Part shown: positions 51,787-60,372 of the stretch, piece after piece
Position numbering within the stretch: the first letter of the stretch is position 1
Layout: each line of letters starts with the position of its first letter
Assembly (NCBI GenBank): GCA_005503215.1
Contig: SCNS01000004.1
Location: 1-64,000 of the forward strand
DNA: 64,000 bases
Direction: 5' to 3'
Origin: Sphingomonadaceae bacterium 3R27C6
GTDB taxonomy: Bacteria; Pseudomonadota; Alphaproteobacteria; Sphingomonadales; Sphingomonadaceae
Notes under the pieces: model-generated
Database searches by the model: none
What the model was told of the DNA's origin: nothing
What the model saw: only the letters and a program-made list of their open reading frames with translations
Translations under genes and position numbers: made by a program

Positions 51787-52614
51787 ATGACCACCATCAC
51801 CACCAAGGACGGCACCAACATCTTCTTCAAGGACTGGGGTCCGAAGGATGCCCAGCCGATCGTCTTCTCGCACGGCTGGCCGCTCAGCGCCGACGCCTGG
51901 GACGCCCAGATGGTCTTCTTCGCCAACCAGGGCTTCCGCACCATCGCCCACGACCGCCGCAGCCATGGCCGCTCGGATCAGGTCTGGGACAACAATAATA
52001 TGGACCAGTACGCCGACGACCTCGCCGAACTGATCGAACAGTTGGGTCTCAAGGATGTCATCCTCGTCGGCCACTCGACCGGCGGCGGCGAAGTCACCCG
52101 CTATATCGGCCGTCACGGCACCGCCCGCGTCGCCAAGGTCGCGCTGATCGGGGCGGTCCCCCCGCTGATGCTCAAGACCGAAGCCAATCCGGGCGGCCTG
52201 CCGATCGACGTCTTCGACGGCATCCGCAAGGGCACCTTCGACAACCGCCCGCAGTTCTTCAAGGATCTGACTTTGCCCTTCTACGGCTATAATCGCGACG
52301 GCGCGGTCGTCTCCGAAGCGGTGCGCGACGACTTTGTGCGGCAGGGCATGAACGGCGGCCTCAAGGGCCTGCTCGACAGCATCCGCGCCTTTTCGGAAAG
52401 CGACTTTAACGAGGACCTCAAGAAATTCGACAAGCCGACGCTCGTCCTCCACGGCGACGACGACCAGATCGTGCCGATCGGCGCCGCGGCGCTCTCGACC
52501 GTCAAGATCGTCAAGCAAGCGGTGCTCAAGGTCTATGAAGGCGCCGACCACGGCCTCACCGTAACGCATCAGGACCGCTTCAACGCCGACCTTCTCGATT
52601 TCATCAACAGCTGA
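51787..52614 (+). CDS. Alpha/beta hydrolase (non-heme chloroperoxidase/esterase-like)
   Basis: This 275-aa protein has the oxyanion segment [13 protein letters not shown], nucleophile Ser97 in [18 protein letters not shown], the acid in [10 protein letters not shown] (about 224-226) and His255 in GADHGL. This set is typical of cofactor-free haloperoxidase/arylesterases. The natural substrate is unknown. It is followed after 56 bases by a membrane-protein gene in the same direction. Confidence 0.93.
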   Translation: MTTITTKDGTNIFFKDWGPKDAQPIVFSHGWPLSADAWDAQMVFFANQGFRTIAHDRRSHGRSDQVWDNNNMDQYADDLAELIEQLGLKDVILVGHSTGGGEVTRYIGRHGTARVAKVALIGAVPPLMLKTEANPGGLPIDVFDGIRKGTFDNRPQFFKDLTLPFYGYNRDGAVVSEAVRDDFVRQGMNGGLKGLLDSIRAFSESDFNEDLKKFDKPTLVLHGDDDQIVPIGAAALSTVKIVKQAVLKVYEGADHGLTVTHQDRFNADLLDFINS

Positions 52615-52670
52615 TAGGTAAGAGGCGCGGGCCCCCGACCGCGCCTCCTCACCCGTAAAGGAGACGTGTC

Positions 52671-53165
52671 ATGATCCTCGGTTTGACCATTCCGCAATTC
52701 ACTGCGCTGCATGTCTTGATTAGTTTCGTCGGCATCGGCGCGGGTCTTATCGCCCTCCCCGCCTTCGCGCGCGGCCACATCCTGCCCCGTACCAACGCGA
52801 TCTTCCTGTGGTTCACTCTGCTTACCAGCCTGACGGGCTTCCTCTTCCCGATCGTCGCCTTCACCCCGGCGCTCGGCACGGGGATCGTCTCGACGCTGGT
52901 GCTCGCGGTCGCCTTCTGGGCCTGGTACGGCCGCAAGCTCGCGGGCCGCGCAGCAACCGTCTATGCGGTCAGCGCCACCGCCGCGCTCTACCTCAACCTC
53001 TTCGTGCTGGTCGTGCAGTCCTTCCTGAAGGTCCCCGCGCTCAATGCGCTGGCCCCGAACGGCACCGAACCCCCGTTCGCCGCAGCGCAGGGCGCACTCC
53101 TCCTTGTCGCAATCCTGTTCGGCACTCTCGCCGTGAAGGCCAGCCGCCGCCCGATCGCCGCCTGA
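52671..53165 (+). CDS. Four-helix membrane protein of unknown function
   Basis: This 164-aa protein has four hydrophobic helices (about 10-30, 44-66, 72-90 and 97-120) with a fifth near the C terminus. It begins MILGLTIPQFTALHVLISFVGI. No family is assigned. It is co-directional with the hydrolase behind a taaaggagac ribosome site and ends at a bidirectional terminator. Confidence 0.75.
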   Translation: MILGLTIPQFTALHVLISFVGIGAGLIALPAFARGHILPRTNAIFLWFTLLTSLTGFLFPIVAFTPALGTGIVSTLVLAVAFWAWYGRKLAGRAATVYAVSATAALYLNLFVLVVQSFLKVPALNALAPNGTEPPFAAAQGALLLVAILFGTLAVKASRRPIAA

Positions 53166-53180
53166 CTACCCCGAAAACGA

Positions 53181-53208
53181 CGAAGGGCGGCCTCACGGCC
53201 GCCCTTCG
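53181..53208. terminator. Bidirectional hairpin terminator
   Basis: The 12-bp stem cgaagggcggcc/ggccgcccttcg with a tcac loop lies between convergent genes. gaaaacga on the left and ttgcg on the right give weak tails in both directions. A second palindrome (ggggtgggcg/cgcccacccc, 53242-53262) lies nearer to the OmpA-family gene. Confidence 0.65.
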
Positions 53209-53268
53209 TTGCGTCACGGCCGCTTCCGGCCGGAAATGCCGGGGTGGGCGCCGCCCACCCCGCGCATC

Positions 53269-54147
53269 TTACATACCGTCCAGACCCTTGCTGACCAGAA
53301 TATTCACCGCAACGCGGCGATTCTGGGCCTTGCCTTCGGGCGTGGTGTTGTCCGCCGCCGGGTCGGCTTCGGCCATCCCGGTCGGGGTCAGCATGCGATA
53401 GGGCTTCCAGCCGCACGCCTGCTGAAGATGATTGACGACGCGGCTCGCCCGCTTTTCGCTGAGCACCTGATTGAGTTCCTGGCTGCCCGTCGAATCGGTG
53501 TAGCCGACGACCAGCAGCAGGGCGTTGTCCATCCCATCGGCCTGCGATGCCGCGCTGCAGAGGTCGGCTTTCGCCTGCTCGGTCAGCACCGCCTTGCCGG
53601 TGTCGAAGTTCACGTTCGTCGTGCCCTTGACGTTATACTGGTCGATATCGCCCACGCGGCTGCGCAGCGCCTCGGTCGCCGCCGTCTGCTCGGCAAAGCG
53701 CTGGTCGGTGCCGGTGTGGATCATCGATGCGGTGCGGAGGTCCTTGCTCTTGAGTTGCACCTGGCTTGCCACCAGTCCGCCATCCCACTGCAACGTGTCG
53801 ATGGTGACGGGCAGGCCGTTGAGCAATTGGGCGGCGCCAAGCTTGTCGCGATCGAGGCCCAGGAAGCCTCCGCTGCTCTTGATCTTGGTGTAGTCGGCGA
53901 TTGCCACGCTCGTGCTGTTGCCATCGGCGGTCGCGACCTTGATCCGGCCATCGGTGCGCGCCGCGATGATGCCCTCGACCTTGGGTCCCTTGGTCATCTG
54001 GTCGGGCGAAGGCAGCGTGCCGACAACGGTCGCCATGACTTCGCCATCGTTCGGGGCTTGCTCTTGGGCAGCTAGGCTGCTCGTTGCAGTGCCCGCCAGC
54101 ATGGCCAGCATCAATAGCATTTTCGGACTCTTGGAAACGGCGCCCAT
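53269..54147 (-). CDS. OmpA-family protein with DUF5666-like domain
   Basis: This 292-aa envelope protein has a signal peptide (MLLMLAMLAGTATSSLAAQE after a short basic start). A DUF5666-like beta domain follows (VEGIIAARTDGRIKVATADGNSTSVAIADYTKIKS, in parts). A C-terminal OmpA/peptidoglycan-binding domain comes last (VNFDTGKAVLTEQAKADL ... VVGYTDSTGSQELNQVLSEKRASRVVNHL). The start at 54147 fits an aaggaga ribosome site. It probably anchors or signals at the outer membrane. Confidence 0.9.
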   Translation of the reverse strand: MGAVSKSPKMLLMLAMLAGTATSSLAAQEQAPNDGEVMATVVGTLPSPDQMTKGPKVEGIIAARTDGRIKVATADGNSTSVAIADYTKIKSSGGFLGLDRDKLGAAQLLNGLPVTIDTLQWDGGLVASQVQLKSKDLRTASMIHTGTDQRFAEQTAATEALRSRVGDIDQYNVKGTTNVNFDTGKAVLTEQAKADLCSAASQADGMDNALLLVVGYTDSTGSQELNQVLSEKRASRVVNHLQQACGWKPYRMLTPTGMAEADPAADNTTPEGKAQNRRVAVNILVSKGLDGM

Positions 54148-54458
54148 ATACTTCTCCTTCAAAAACTGCCGCCCGCGCAGATGGGCCCGCGTATTCGCGT
54201 GGTCCGTTCTGGGACAAGATTACTCGCGGTGAAGTCGAAAGTTGCGCAGGTCGTCGTACGCGCGGTGCGACGAACCGATAAGACCGTGTCGCAAAAGCGT
54301 AATTTTTTTATTTTTTAGCTTTGCGAGGGCAGAAATTCAGCGCCCCGCGTCCGTCAACGCGGCGATCATCCGTCACGCCCAATTCGCCCGATACCGGCTT
54401 GCGCAACCTTCCGTTTACGTTAAGGTCAGTTGCAAACCGCAACCGGAGAGACTGATTC

Positions 54459-55430
54459 ATGGCCCTTCCCCCGATTTTCGACCGCCTGCGCCTGCCCGTG
54501 ATCGGCTCGCCGTTGTTCATCGTTTCGGGACCCGAGCTTGTCATCGCGCAGTGCAAGGCGGGCGTCGTCGGCAGCTTCCCGGCGCTCAATGCCCGCCCGC
54601 AATCTTTGCTCGACGAATGGCTACACCAGATCACCGAGGAACTCGCCGCGTGGGATCGCGCCAATCCCGACCGCCTGTCAGCACCCTATGCGGTCAACCA
54701 GATCGTCCATAAATCGAACGACCGGCTGCTCGACGACATCGCAACATGCGAGAAATGGAAAGTGCCGATCACGATCACCTCGCTCGGCGCGCGCGAGGAG
54801 CTTAATCAGGCCGTCCACGGCTGGGGCGGCATCACGTTGCACGACATCATCGACGATCGTTTCGCGCGTAAGGCGATCGAAAAGGGCGCCGACGGCCTCA
54901 TCCCGGTCGCCGCGGGCGCGGGCGGCCATGCCGGCCGGCAATCGCCCTTCGCGCTGGTGCAGGAAATCCGCGAATGGTTCGACGGCCCGATCGCCTTGTC
55001 GGGCGCCATCGGCCACGGCCGCTCGATCCTCGCCGCGCAGGCATGCGGCGCCGACCTCGCCTATATCGGCAGCGCCTTCATCGCCACGACCGAAGCCAAT
55101 GCCGAAGACACCTACAAGAACGGCATCGTCGAGGGGCGCGCGGGCGACATCGTCTACTCGAACCTCTTCACCGGCGTTCACGGCAATTACCTTCGCCAGT
55201 CGATCGTCGCCGCGGGCATGGACCCTGAAAACCTGCCCGAAGGCGATCTCAAGACGATGAATTTCGGCTCGGGCGGCAATACCAAGGTCAAGGCGTGGAA
55301 GGATATCTGGGGTTCGGGCCAGGGCATCGGCCCGGTCACCGCGGTGCGCCCGGTCGCCGAATTCGTCGCCGAACTCGAAGCACAATATCTCGCCGCGCGC
55401 CGCGAACTCGAAGCGAAGGTCCGGCTTTAA
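54459..55430 (+). CDS. Nitronate monooxygenase family protein
   Basis: This 323-aa FMN-binding TIM-barrel protein begins MALPPIFDRLRLPVIGSPLFIVSGPELVIAQCKAG (in parts). It has GLIPVAAGAGGHAGRQSPF (phosphate/flavin loop), LSGAIGHGRSILAAQACGADLAYIGSAFIATTE and VHGNYLRQSI. It is of the class-II nitronate monooxygenase/2-nitropropane dioxygenase type. A ccggagaga ribosome site precedes the start. It is followed by the paired palindromes at 55500-55588. Confidence 0.93.
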   Translation: MALPPIFDRLRLPVIGSPLFIVSGPELVIAQCKAGVVGSFPALNARPQSLLDEWLHQITEELAAWDRANPDRLSAPYAVNQIVHKSNDRLLDDIATCEKWKVPITITSLGAREELNQAVHGWGGITLHDIIDDRFARKAIEKGADGLIPVAAGAGGHAGRQSPFALVQEIREWFDGPIALSGAIGHGRSILAAQACGADLAYIGSAFIATTEANAEDTYKNGIVEGRAGDIVYSNLFTGVHGNYLRQSIVAAGMDPENLPEGDLKTMNFGSGGNTKVKAWKDIWGSGQGIGPVTAVRPVAEFVAELEAQYLAARRELEAKVRL

Positions 55431-55499
55431 GCCGGTATCGCCGAGCCTTCGGCAATGAAGGCTTTGGGGGCAGTGAGCTGCCTTTCAATCATCCACTTC

Positions 55500-55588
55500 C
55501 GTCATCCCGGGCTTGACCCGGGACCCGCCTTCCTCCCGCTCAACGTTGAAAAGACAAGGCGGGCCCCGGGTCAGGCCCGGGGTGACGA
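55500..55588. repeat. Paired palindromic intergenic repeats (REP-like)
   Basis: cgtcatcccgggcttgaccc (55500-55519, continuing to 55529) and the inverted partner at 55559-55588 (ending ggcccggggtgacga) form an opposed pair. The right member supplies the stop codon and last residues of the AHH-domain frame on the minus strand. Confidence 0.8.
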
Positions 55589-55798
55589 CGAATGGCCCGA
55601 CCGCAACGCGACCGGCTCGCACGCGGGGAGCATCAACCCGTTGCGCCCGAAATGCTGGAGCGCGAAACCCTCGCCATAAAGCTGCTCGAACATCGTCGCC
55701 ATTTGCGGGCGCTGGAACAGGGCGATGGGGATAAGGTGATGGCGCTGGAACCCGGTTTGCGGCGGCGGCGCGCCCTGCCATCCCCGCGGCGGTATCAA
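55571..55798 (-). CDS. AHH-domain nuclease-like protein, C-terminally truncated
   Basis: A 75-aa frame starts with TTG 55798-55796, overlapping the stop of the 281-aa gene (TTGA). It contains GFQRHHLIPIALFQRPQMAT, then FEQLYGEGFALQHFGRNGLMLPA. This matches the AHH (HNH/endonuclease VII-like) family, whose next segment normally contains the second conserved histidines (LHRGPHPRYN). Here the frame runs into the palindromic repeat after EPVALRSGH and stops at 55571, so the catalytic end is lost. It is probably inactive. Confidence 0.65.
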   Translation of the reverse strand: MIPPRGWQGAPPPQTGFQRHHLIPIALFQRPQMATMFEQLYGEGFALQHFGRNGLMLPACEPVALRSGHSSSPRA

Positions 55799-56640
55799 GC
55801 GTCGCGGCCGAACTCGACAAGCACCGTCGATCGCTGGCCTCCGCCACTCGCACCCGGCGACAAGTCGATCCATTCGCCCGCCTCCAGCCCGCGCATCGTC
55901 CGCGCATGGCGGACCGGGCCGTTGAGCATCATGTCGAGCGCAAGCCGCGACAGCCGCCGAACCATTTCGGCGACGGTCCAGCCGACAGGAATTCGCGCTT
56001 CCAGCTCCTGCCCCGCAAATAGCACCAGCCCCCGCGTCCCCATGCTGGCATCGGCGCCATTTTCGCGGCGTCGGAACGCGACGAGGTGAAGCACCGGCGG
56101 CATTCCGCTGGCCAGCATTTCGGCGATCGAAGCGCGAAATTGCGGCGCATCCGACCACAGCCGCGCCGGCGACCAGAAAATATGGCTGGCATCGAACAGG
56201 TCGATCAGCAGCACCATCATCTTGAAGAATTCACGCATCCGTGTCGGCTGCACGGTCGATGGCCCCGGCGCCGCATCGCGCCTGGGGTCACGCTCGGGGA
56301 TAAAGACCCAGCACGCCCCGCTCTCGCGCCATCGTCGTGGCAAGCTCGCCGCAAGCAGGCTGGTCGACGGATGGTCGGGATCGGCGAGGTCCAGCGCGGC
56401 ACCGGCGGCCGGGCCAGCCAGAACCGACACCGCCCCGAACCTCAGGCGGAAACGAGGATCCGCAACGCGCGCGGCGACATCGGCGCCGTCCCCATCGACC
56501 CGCTCGGGCCGCAGCCCCATGCGGCGAAGCGCGGCTTCGACGGCCTCGCTCGAACCGCCCTGCATTGCTGCGCCGACGATCAGGGCAAATGGTTCCGGCG
56601 GGACCGGCAGGATCAGAGCGTCAGGGTTGCCGACATCCAT
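55795..56640 (-). CDS. DUF4261-like hypothetical protein
   Basis: This 281-aa protein has LFDASHIFWSPARLWSDAPQFRASIAEMLASGMPPVLHLVAF (in parts, about residues 151-190), resembling DUF4261. The surrounding sequence has no clear enzymatic motif. It is coupled to the truncated AHH gene. Several conserved-looking tryptophans and the WSPA motif are present. The function is unknown; an immunity or partner role for the nuclease-like gene is inference. Confidence 0.7.
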   Translation of the reverse strand: MDVGNPDALILPVPPEPFALIVGAAMQGGSSEAVEAALRRMGLRPERVDGDGADVAARVADPRFRLRFGAVSVLAGPAAGAALDLADPDHPSTSLLAASLPRRWRESGACWVFIPERDPRRDAAPGPSTVQPTRMREFFKMMVLLIDLFDASHIFWSPARLWSDAPQFRASIAEMLASGMPPVLHLVAFRRRENGADASMGTRGLVLFAGQELEARIPVGWTVAEMVRRLSRLALDMMLNGPVRHARTMRGLEAGEWIDLSPGASGGGQRSTVLVEFGRDA

Positions 56641-56741
56641 AGTGTTGCGCGGCCTTTTTTGGGTCGCCCTTGCATCGCAAGACTTGCCCCGATGTACAAA
56701 CGCTTATTGCCACATGTCGGAATGTTAATCTTGGCCGCGGC

Positions 56742-58703
56742 TCAGATCGCAACCTGGCTTCCCAGTTCGACGACGCGATTGGTCGGCAGGCGGAAATATT
56801 CCATCGCGCTTTCCGAATTGCGAAGCATCCACGCGAACAGCTTTTCGCGCCAGATCGGCATGCCGGGCTTGCTCGCCGCGATCAGCGTCTGCCGCGACAG
56901 GAAAAAGCTGGTTTCCAGCATCTTGAACTCGCCGCCGCAGCTCGTCACACGCGTCAGCGCCTCGGGCACGTCGATCGGCTGCATGAAGCCGTAATTGAGC
57001 ACCAGCCGGTGGAACCCCTGCCCCAGATCCTCGAGCAGGCAGAATTTCTCCTCCTGTACGAACGGCACGTCGGCGATCTTGATCGTCAGCAGGATGATCC
57101 GCGCGTGGAGCACCTTATTGTGCTTGAGGTTGTGAAGCAGCGCGTGCGGCACGCCGTCGCTGCTCGATGTCATGAACACCGCGGTGCCCGGCACGCGCGT
57201 CGCGCTGTTCGCCGCCGACTTCACGAACACCGGGATCGGCATCGCGCCTTCGGCCATTTCCTGCTGCATCAGCTTGCGTCCGCGCGACCAGGTGGTGAGC
57301 AAGGTGAAGATGATCAGGCCGATCGCGAGCGGCACCCAGCCGCCGTCGGGCACCTTGATCAGGTTCGCCCCGAAATAGGCGATGTCGACGATGAAAAAGA
57401 CCGCGAGCACCGGCAGCGCCTTCCACGCCGGCCATTTCCACAATGTGAAGAGCACGACGCTGAGCAGGCAGGTATCGATGAACATCGCCCCCGTCACCGC
57501 GATCCCATAGGCCGCGGCAAGATTGCTCGACGATCCGAAGAAGAGGACGAGGATGATCACCATCACCATCAGCCCCCAATTGACCATCGGGATATAAATC
57601 TGTCCCTGCGCCGAAGCGCTCGTATGCTCGACGCGCAGCCGCGGCATGAAGCCGAGCTGGATCGCCTGCTGGGTCAGCGAGAAAGCGCCCGAAATCACCG
57701 CCTGGCTGGCGATGATCGTCGCAAGGATCGCAAGGATGACAACGGGCACCTGCCACGCATCGGGCATCATCTGGAAAAAGGGATCGGCGATCAGGTCGCC
57801 GCGCGGTCCCATCTCGGCCTCGAGCACCATCGCGCCCTGCCCCATATAGTTCAGCATCAGCGCGGGCAGCACAAACGTCAGCCAGCTGAGCCCGATCGGC
57901 CCGCGGCCGAAATGCCCCATGTCGGCATAAAGCGCCTCGGCCCCCGTCACCGCGAGCACGACCGCGCCGAGCGCAATGAAGGCGGTGAAACCGTCGACAT
58001 AGAAGAAGCGCAGCGCGTTCACCGGGTTCAGTGTCTCGAGGATGATCCCCGGATGATCGACGATATGGATCAGCCCGAGGATCGCGAGCATCGTGAAATA
58101 AGCGAGCATGATCGGCCCGAACAGCATCCCGACCTTCGCCGTCCCGCGCGCCTGGATCGCGAACAGCCCGATCAGGATCGTAAGCGCGATCGGCACGATA
58201 TAGGGCTCGAACCCCTTGTTGACGTAGCTGAGGCCTTCGGTCGCCGAGAGCACCGACATCGCCGGCGTGATCATGCTGTCGCCATAGAAAAGCGCGGTCG
58301 CGAACACCCCGAGCAGGATGATCGGCCAGGTCCAGCGCTTCTCGCCCGACGACCGGCTGATCAGCGCGAGCAGCGCGAGGCTGCCCCCTTCGCCCTTGTT
58401 GTCCGCGCGCATGATCGTCAGCACATATTTGAAGGTGACGACGAGCATCATCGACCAGAAGACGAGGCTGAGCACGCCATAGATATGCAGCCGGTCGGCC
58501 TCGATCGGATGGTGCCCGGCAAAGGTTTCGCGGAACGCGTAGAGCGGGCTGGTCCCGATGTCGCCGAACACGACACCGATCGCGCCGACGGCAAGCTTCA
58601 GCTTGCCATCGCTGTGATGTCCATGCCCGTAATGGGCCGTTTCGGCGCCGGCAGTCACGGCGCCCGCGGCGCCGCCCGCCGCCTGTTGCGACTCAGCAGT
58701 CAT
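56742..58703 (-). CDS. kup: Low-affinity potassium transporter Kup
   Basis: This 653-aa potassium uptake protein begins its membrane part at [25 protein letters not shown], the family signature. About twelve membrane helices follow (residues 35-460), including [34 protein letters not shown] and [21 protein letters not shown] cytoplasmic C terminus ends ELGSQVAI. Length and motifs are standard for Kup. It is probably monocistronic. Confidence 0.96.
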   Translation of the reverse strand: MTAESQQAAGGAAGAVTAGAETAHYGHGHHSDGKLKLAVGAIGVVFGDIGTSPLYAFRETFAGHHPIEADRLHIYGVLSLVFWSMMLVVTFKYVLTIMRADNKGEGGSLALLALISRSSGEKRWTWPIILLGVFATALFYGDSMITPAMSVLSATEGLSYVNKGFEPYIVPIALTILIGLFAIQARGTAKVGMLFGPIMLAYFTMLAILGLIHIVDHPGIILETLNPVNALRFFYVDGFTAFIALGAVVLAVTGAEALYADMGHFGRGPIGLSWLTFVLPALMLNYMGQGAMVLEAEMGPRGDLIADPFFQMMPDAWQVPVVILAILATIIASQAVISGAFSLTQQAIQLGFMPRLRVEHTSASAQGQIYIPMVNWGLMVMVIILVLFFGSSSNLAAAYGIAVTGAMFIDTCLLSVVLFTLWKWPAWKALPVLAVFFIVDIAYFGANLIKVPDGGWVPLAIGLIIFTLLTTWSRGRKLMQQEMAEGAMPIPVFVKSAANSATRVPGTAVFMTSSSDGVPHALLHNLKHNKVLHARIILLTIKIADVPFVQEEKFCLLEDLGQGFHRLVLNYGFMQPIDVPEALTRVTSCGGEFKMLETSFFLSRQTLIAASKPGMPIWREKLFAWMLRNSESAMEYFRLPTNRVVELGSQVAI

Positions 58704-58742
58704 TGCGGGCCTTTAGACGAGCCTGAGCCTTTGTAATAGGTT

Positions 58743-59414
58743 TCAATTTGGGACGTCCGGCGCCGGCACGCCGGCCGGCGTTTCGGCGGGCAGCTGCGGC
58801 CCAAGCGCCTGACGCAATTGCGCCAGCCGCATCTCGAGGTCGGGCCGCCATGGCGCATCGGCGGGGCTGCGCGCGAGCAAATCGCTCCACACCGCCTCGG
58901 CGCCTTTCAGGTCGCCGCCCTGCGCCAGCGCCAGCCCGGCGAAGAAGGGCGGCGCCGGATGCGACGGATCGCGCTTCGCCGCCTCGTCGAACGCCAGCGC
59001 CGCGGCGGGCGACATCACGCCGCCACCGTGCGCCGCGAGGGCATTGCCGAGTCCGACCCACAAGTCGACATTGTCGGGATAGGTCTCGAGCCCCTTTTCG
59101 AGCGTCTTCGCCGCGAGTTCGGTCTTGCCGGTGCGCGCGAAACCGTCGGACATGCCGAGCCACTGCGCCGCGGGTCCAAAGCGTTCAGACATCCCCTGCC
59201 GCTGGTCGGTAATCGCCTCGCCGAACCCCTCGGGCTCCTCGGGCGCCGCGACGGGCTTGCCCGGCAGCGACGGATGCCCCTGCAACGCATAGCCCGCGAG
59301 GCCCAGCATCACCGCCGCTCCCGCCAACGGCCGCGCCGCGGCGGGCAGCTTGCCAAGCCAGAAGATGCCGCCGATCGTCAGCAGCGCGGCGAGTACGACC
59401 CACAGCCAGATCAT
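58743..59414 (-). CDS. ccmI: Cytochrome c maturation protein CcmI
   Basis: CcmI presents apocytochrome c to the heme ligation machinery. It is 223 aa, with an N-terminal membrane segment (MIWLWVVLAALLTIGGIFWLG) and a second near 28-44. A periplasmic TPR region includes WLGMSDGFARTGKTELAAKTLEKGLETYPDNVDLWVGLGNAL (in parts). It is shorter than the two-domain E. coli form. The start at 59414 overlaps the ccmH stop (ATGA). It closes the ccm operon. Confidence 0.88.
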   Translation of the reverse strand: MIWLWVVLAALLTIGGIFWLGKLPAAARPLAGAAVMLGLAGYALQGHPSLPGKPVAAPEEPEGFGEAITDQRQGMSERFGPAAQWLGMSDGFARTGKTELAAKTLEKGLETYPDNVDLWVGLGNALAAHGGGVMSPAAALAFDEAAKRDPSHPAPPFFAGLALAQGGDLKGAEAVWSDLLARSPADAPWRPDLEMRLAQLRQALGPQLPAETPAGVPAPDVPN

Positions 59415-59845
59415 GCCGCGCCCTCCTCGTCGTCGTTCGCGCCGCGGCGGAAACGGCCAAAGGCCAGCCATCCGCCGAGCGCGAGGAAAAGCAACGGCCC
59501 GAGCCAGAGCAGCGCCGTCGCGCCGTCGAACGGCGGATCGTAACTGACCCAATTGCCATAGCGCGCAACGAGCCACGCCTTGATTTCGCCCGGGCTTTCG
59601 CCCGCCGCGATCTTGCTGCGCACCTCGTGGCGCATATCGCCCGCGAGCGGCGCATCGCTATCGGCAATCGACTGCCCCTGACAGACGAGGCAGCGCAGCT
59701 CTTCCATGAGCGCCTTCGCGCGCGCTTCCTGCGCCGGATCCTTGAGCTGTTGATAGGCATAGGGCGCGGGCGGCAGCCGGTCCTGCGCCGCCAGCGGCAA
59801 CGCCAACGCCCCGAGCAGGCAGAGAAGCAGGAGCCGGGGCGTCAC
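59411..59845 (-). CDS. ccmH: Cytochrome c-type biogenesis protein CcmH
   Basis: CcmH is the thiol-redox component that prepares apocytochrome c. It is 144 aa with a signal/anchor, the active-site motif LRCLVCQGQS (Cys52 and Cys55) and HEVRSKIAAGESPGEIKAWLVARYGNWVSYDPPF (in parts). A C-terminal membrane helix follows. It overlaps ccmG upstream (ATGA) and ccmI downstream. Confidence 0.95.
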   Translation of the reverse strand: MTPRLLLLCLLGALALPLAAQDRLPPAPYAYQQLKDPAQEARAKALMEELRCLVCQGQSIADSDAPLAGDMRHEVRSKIAAGESPGEIKAWLVARYGNWVSYDPPFDGATALLWLGPLLFLALGGWLAFGRFRRGANDDEEGAA

Positions 59846-60372
59846 TTCATCGCCTCGAGTTTCGCGACGATCTCAGGCACCTGATCCGCAAGAATAACGC
59901 CCTGAATCTGCTCGCGAATAATCCCCTTGCCGTCGATCAGGAAGGTTTCGGGGACGCCCGACGACCCGAGCGCGATCTGGACGCTGCTCTGCATGTCCGA
60001 CCCGATGCGGTCGAACGGATTGCCATATTCGCGGAGGAACATCGCGACATCCTCGGGCCGGTCGCGGATCGCGATGCCGTCGATCGGCACCCCCGCCGCC
60101 TTCAGCGCCTCGAGCTGCGGCGCCTCGGCCCGGCACGGGATGCACCAGCTCGCGAAGACATTGACCAGCCGCGGCCGCCCGTCGGCGAGCTGGCTGCTCT
60201 TCAGACCCTGAACCCCTGCGGTCGCGGGCGGCAGGTCGAACAACGGCATCGGCTTGTCGATCCACTGCGACTGAATCAGCGTCTCAGCAGGCGTCACCAA
60301 CCGATAGATGAAGGCGCCGAACAACAGCCCCATGATCGCCAGCGGCACAAACAGGACCCAGCGGTTCTTCAT
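59842..60372 (-). CDS. ccmG: Thiol:disulfide interchange protein CcmG/DsbE
   Basis: CcmG is a membrane-anchored periplasmic thioredoxin that reduces apocytochrome or CcmH. It is 176 aa, with an N-terminal anchor (MKNRWVLFVPLAIMGLLFGAF), the active site NVFASWCIPCRAEAP (Cys77, Cys80) and GVPETFLIDGKG with the cis-proline. Its start overlaps the ccmF stop (ATGA). Confidence 0.95.
   Translation of the reverse strand: MKNRWVLFVPLAIMGLLFGAFIYRLVTPAETLIQSQWIDKPMPLFDLPPATAGVQGLKSSQLADGRPRLVNVFASWCIPCRAEAPQLEALKAAGVPIDGIAIRDRPEDVAMFLREYGNPFDRIGSDMQSSVQIALGSSGVPETFLIDGKGIIREQIQGVILADQVPEIVAKLEAMK

Noticed and set aside
56670..58736. 688-codon plus-strand frame opposite kup
   Set aside because: Composition is H/R/D/Q-rich, typical of an antisense frame; Kup is certain on the other strand.
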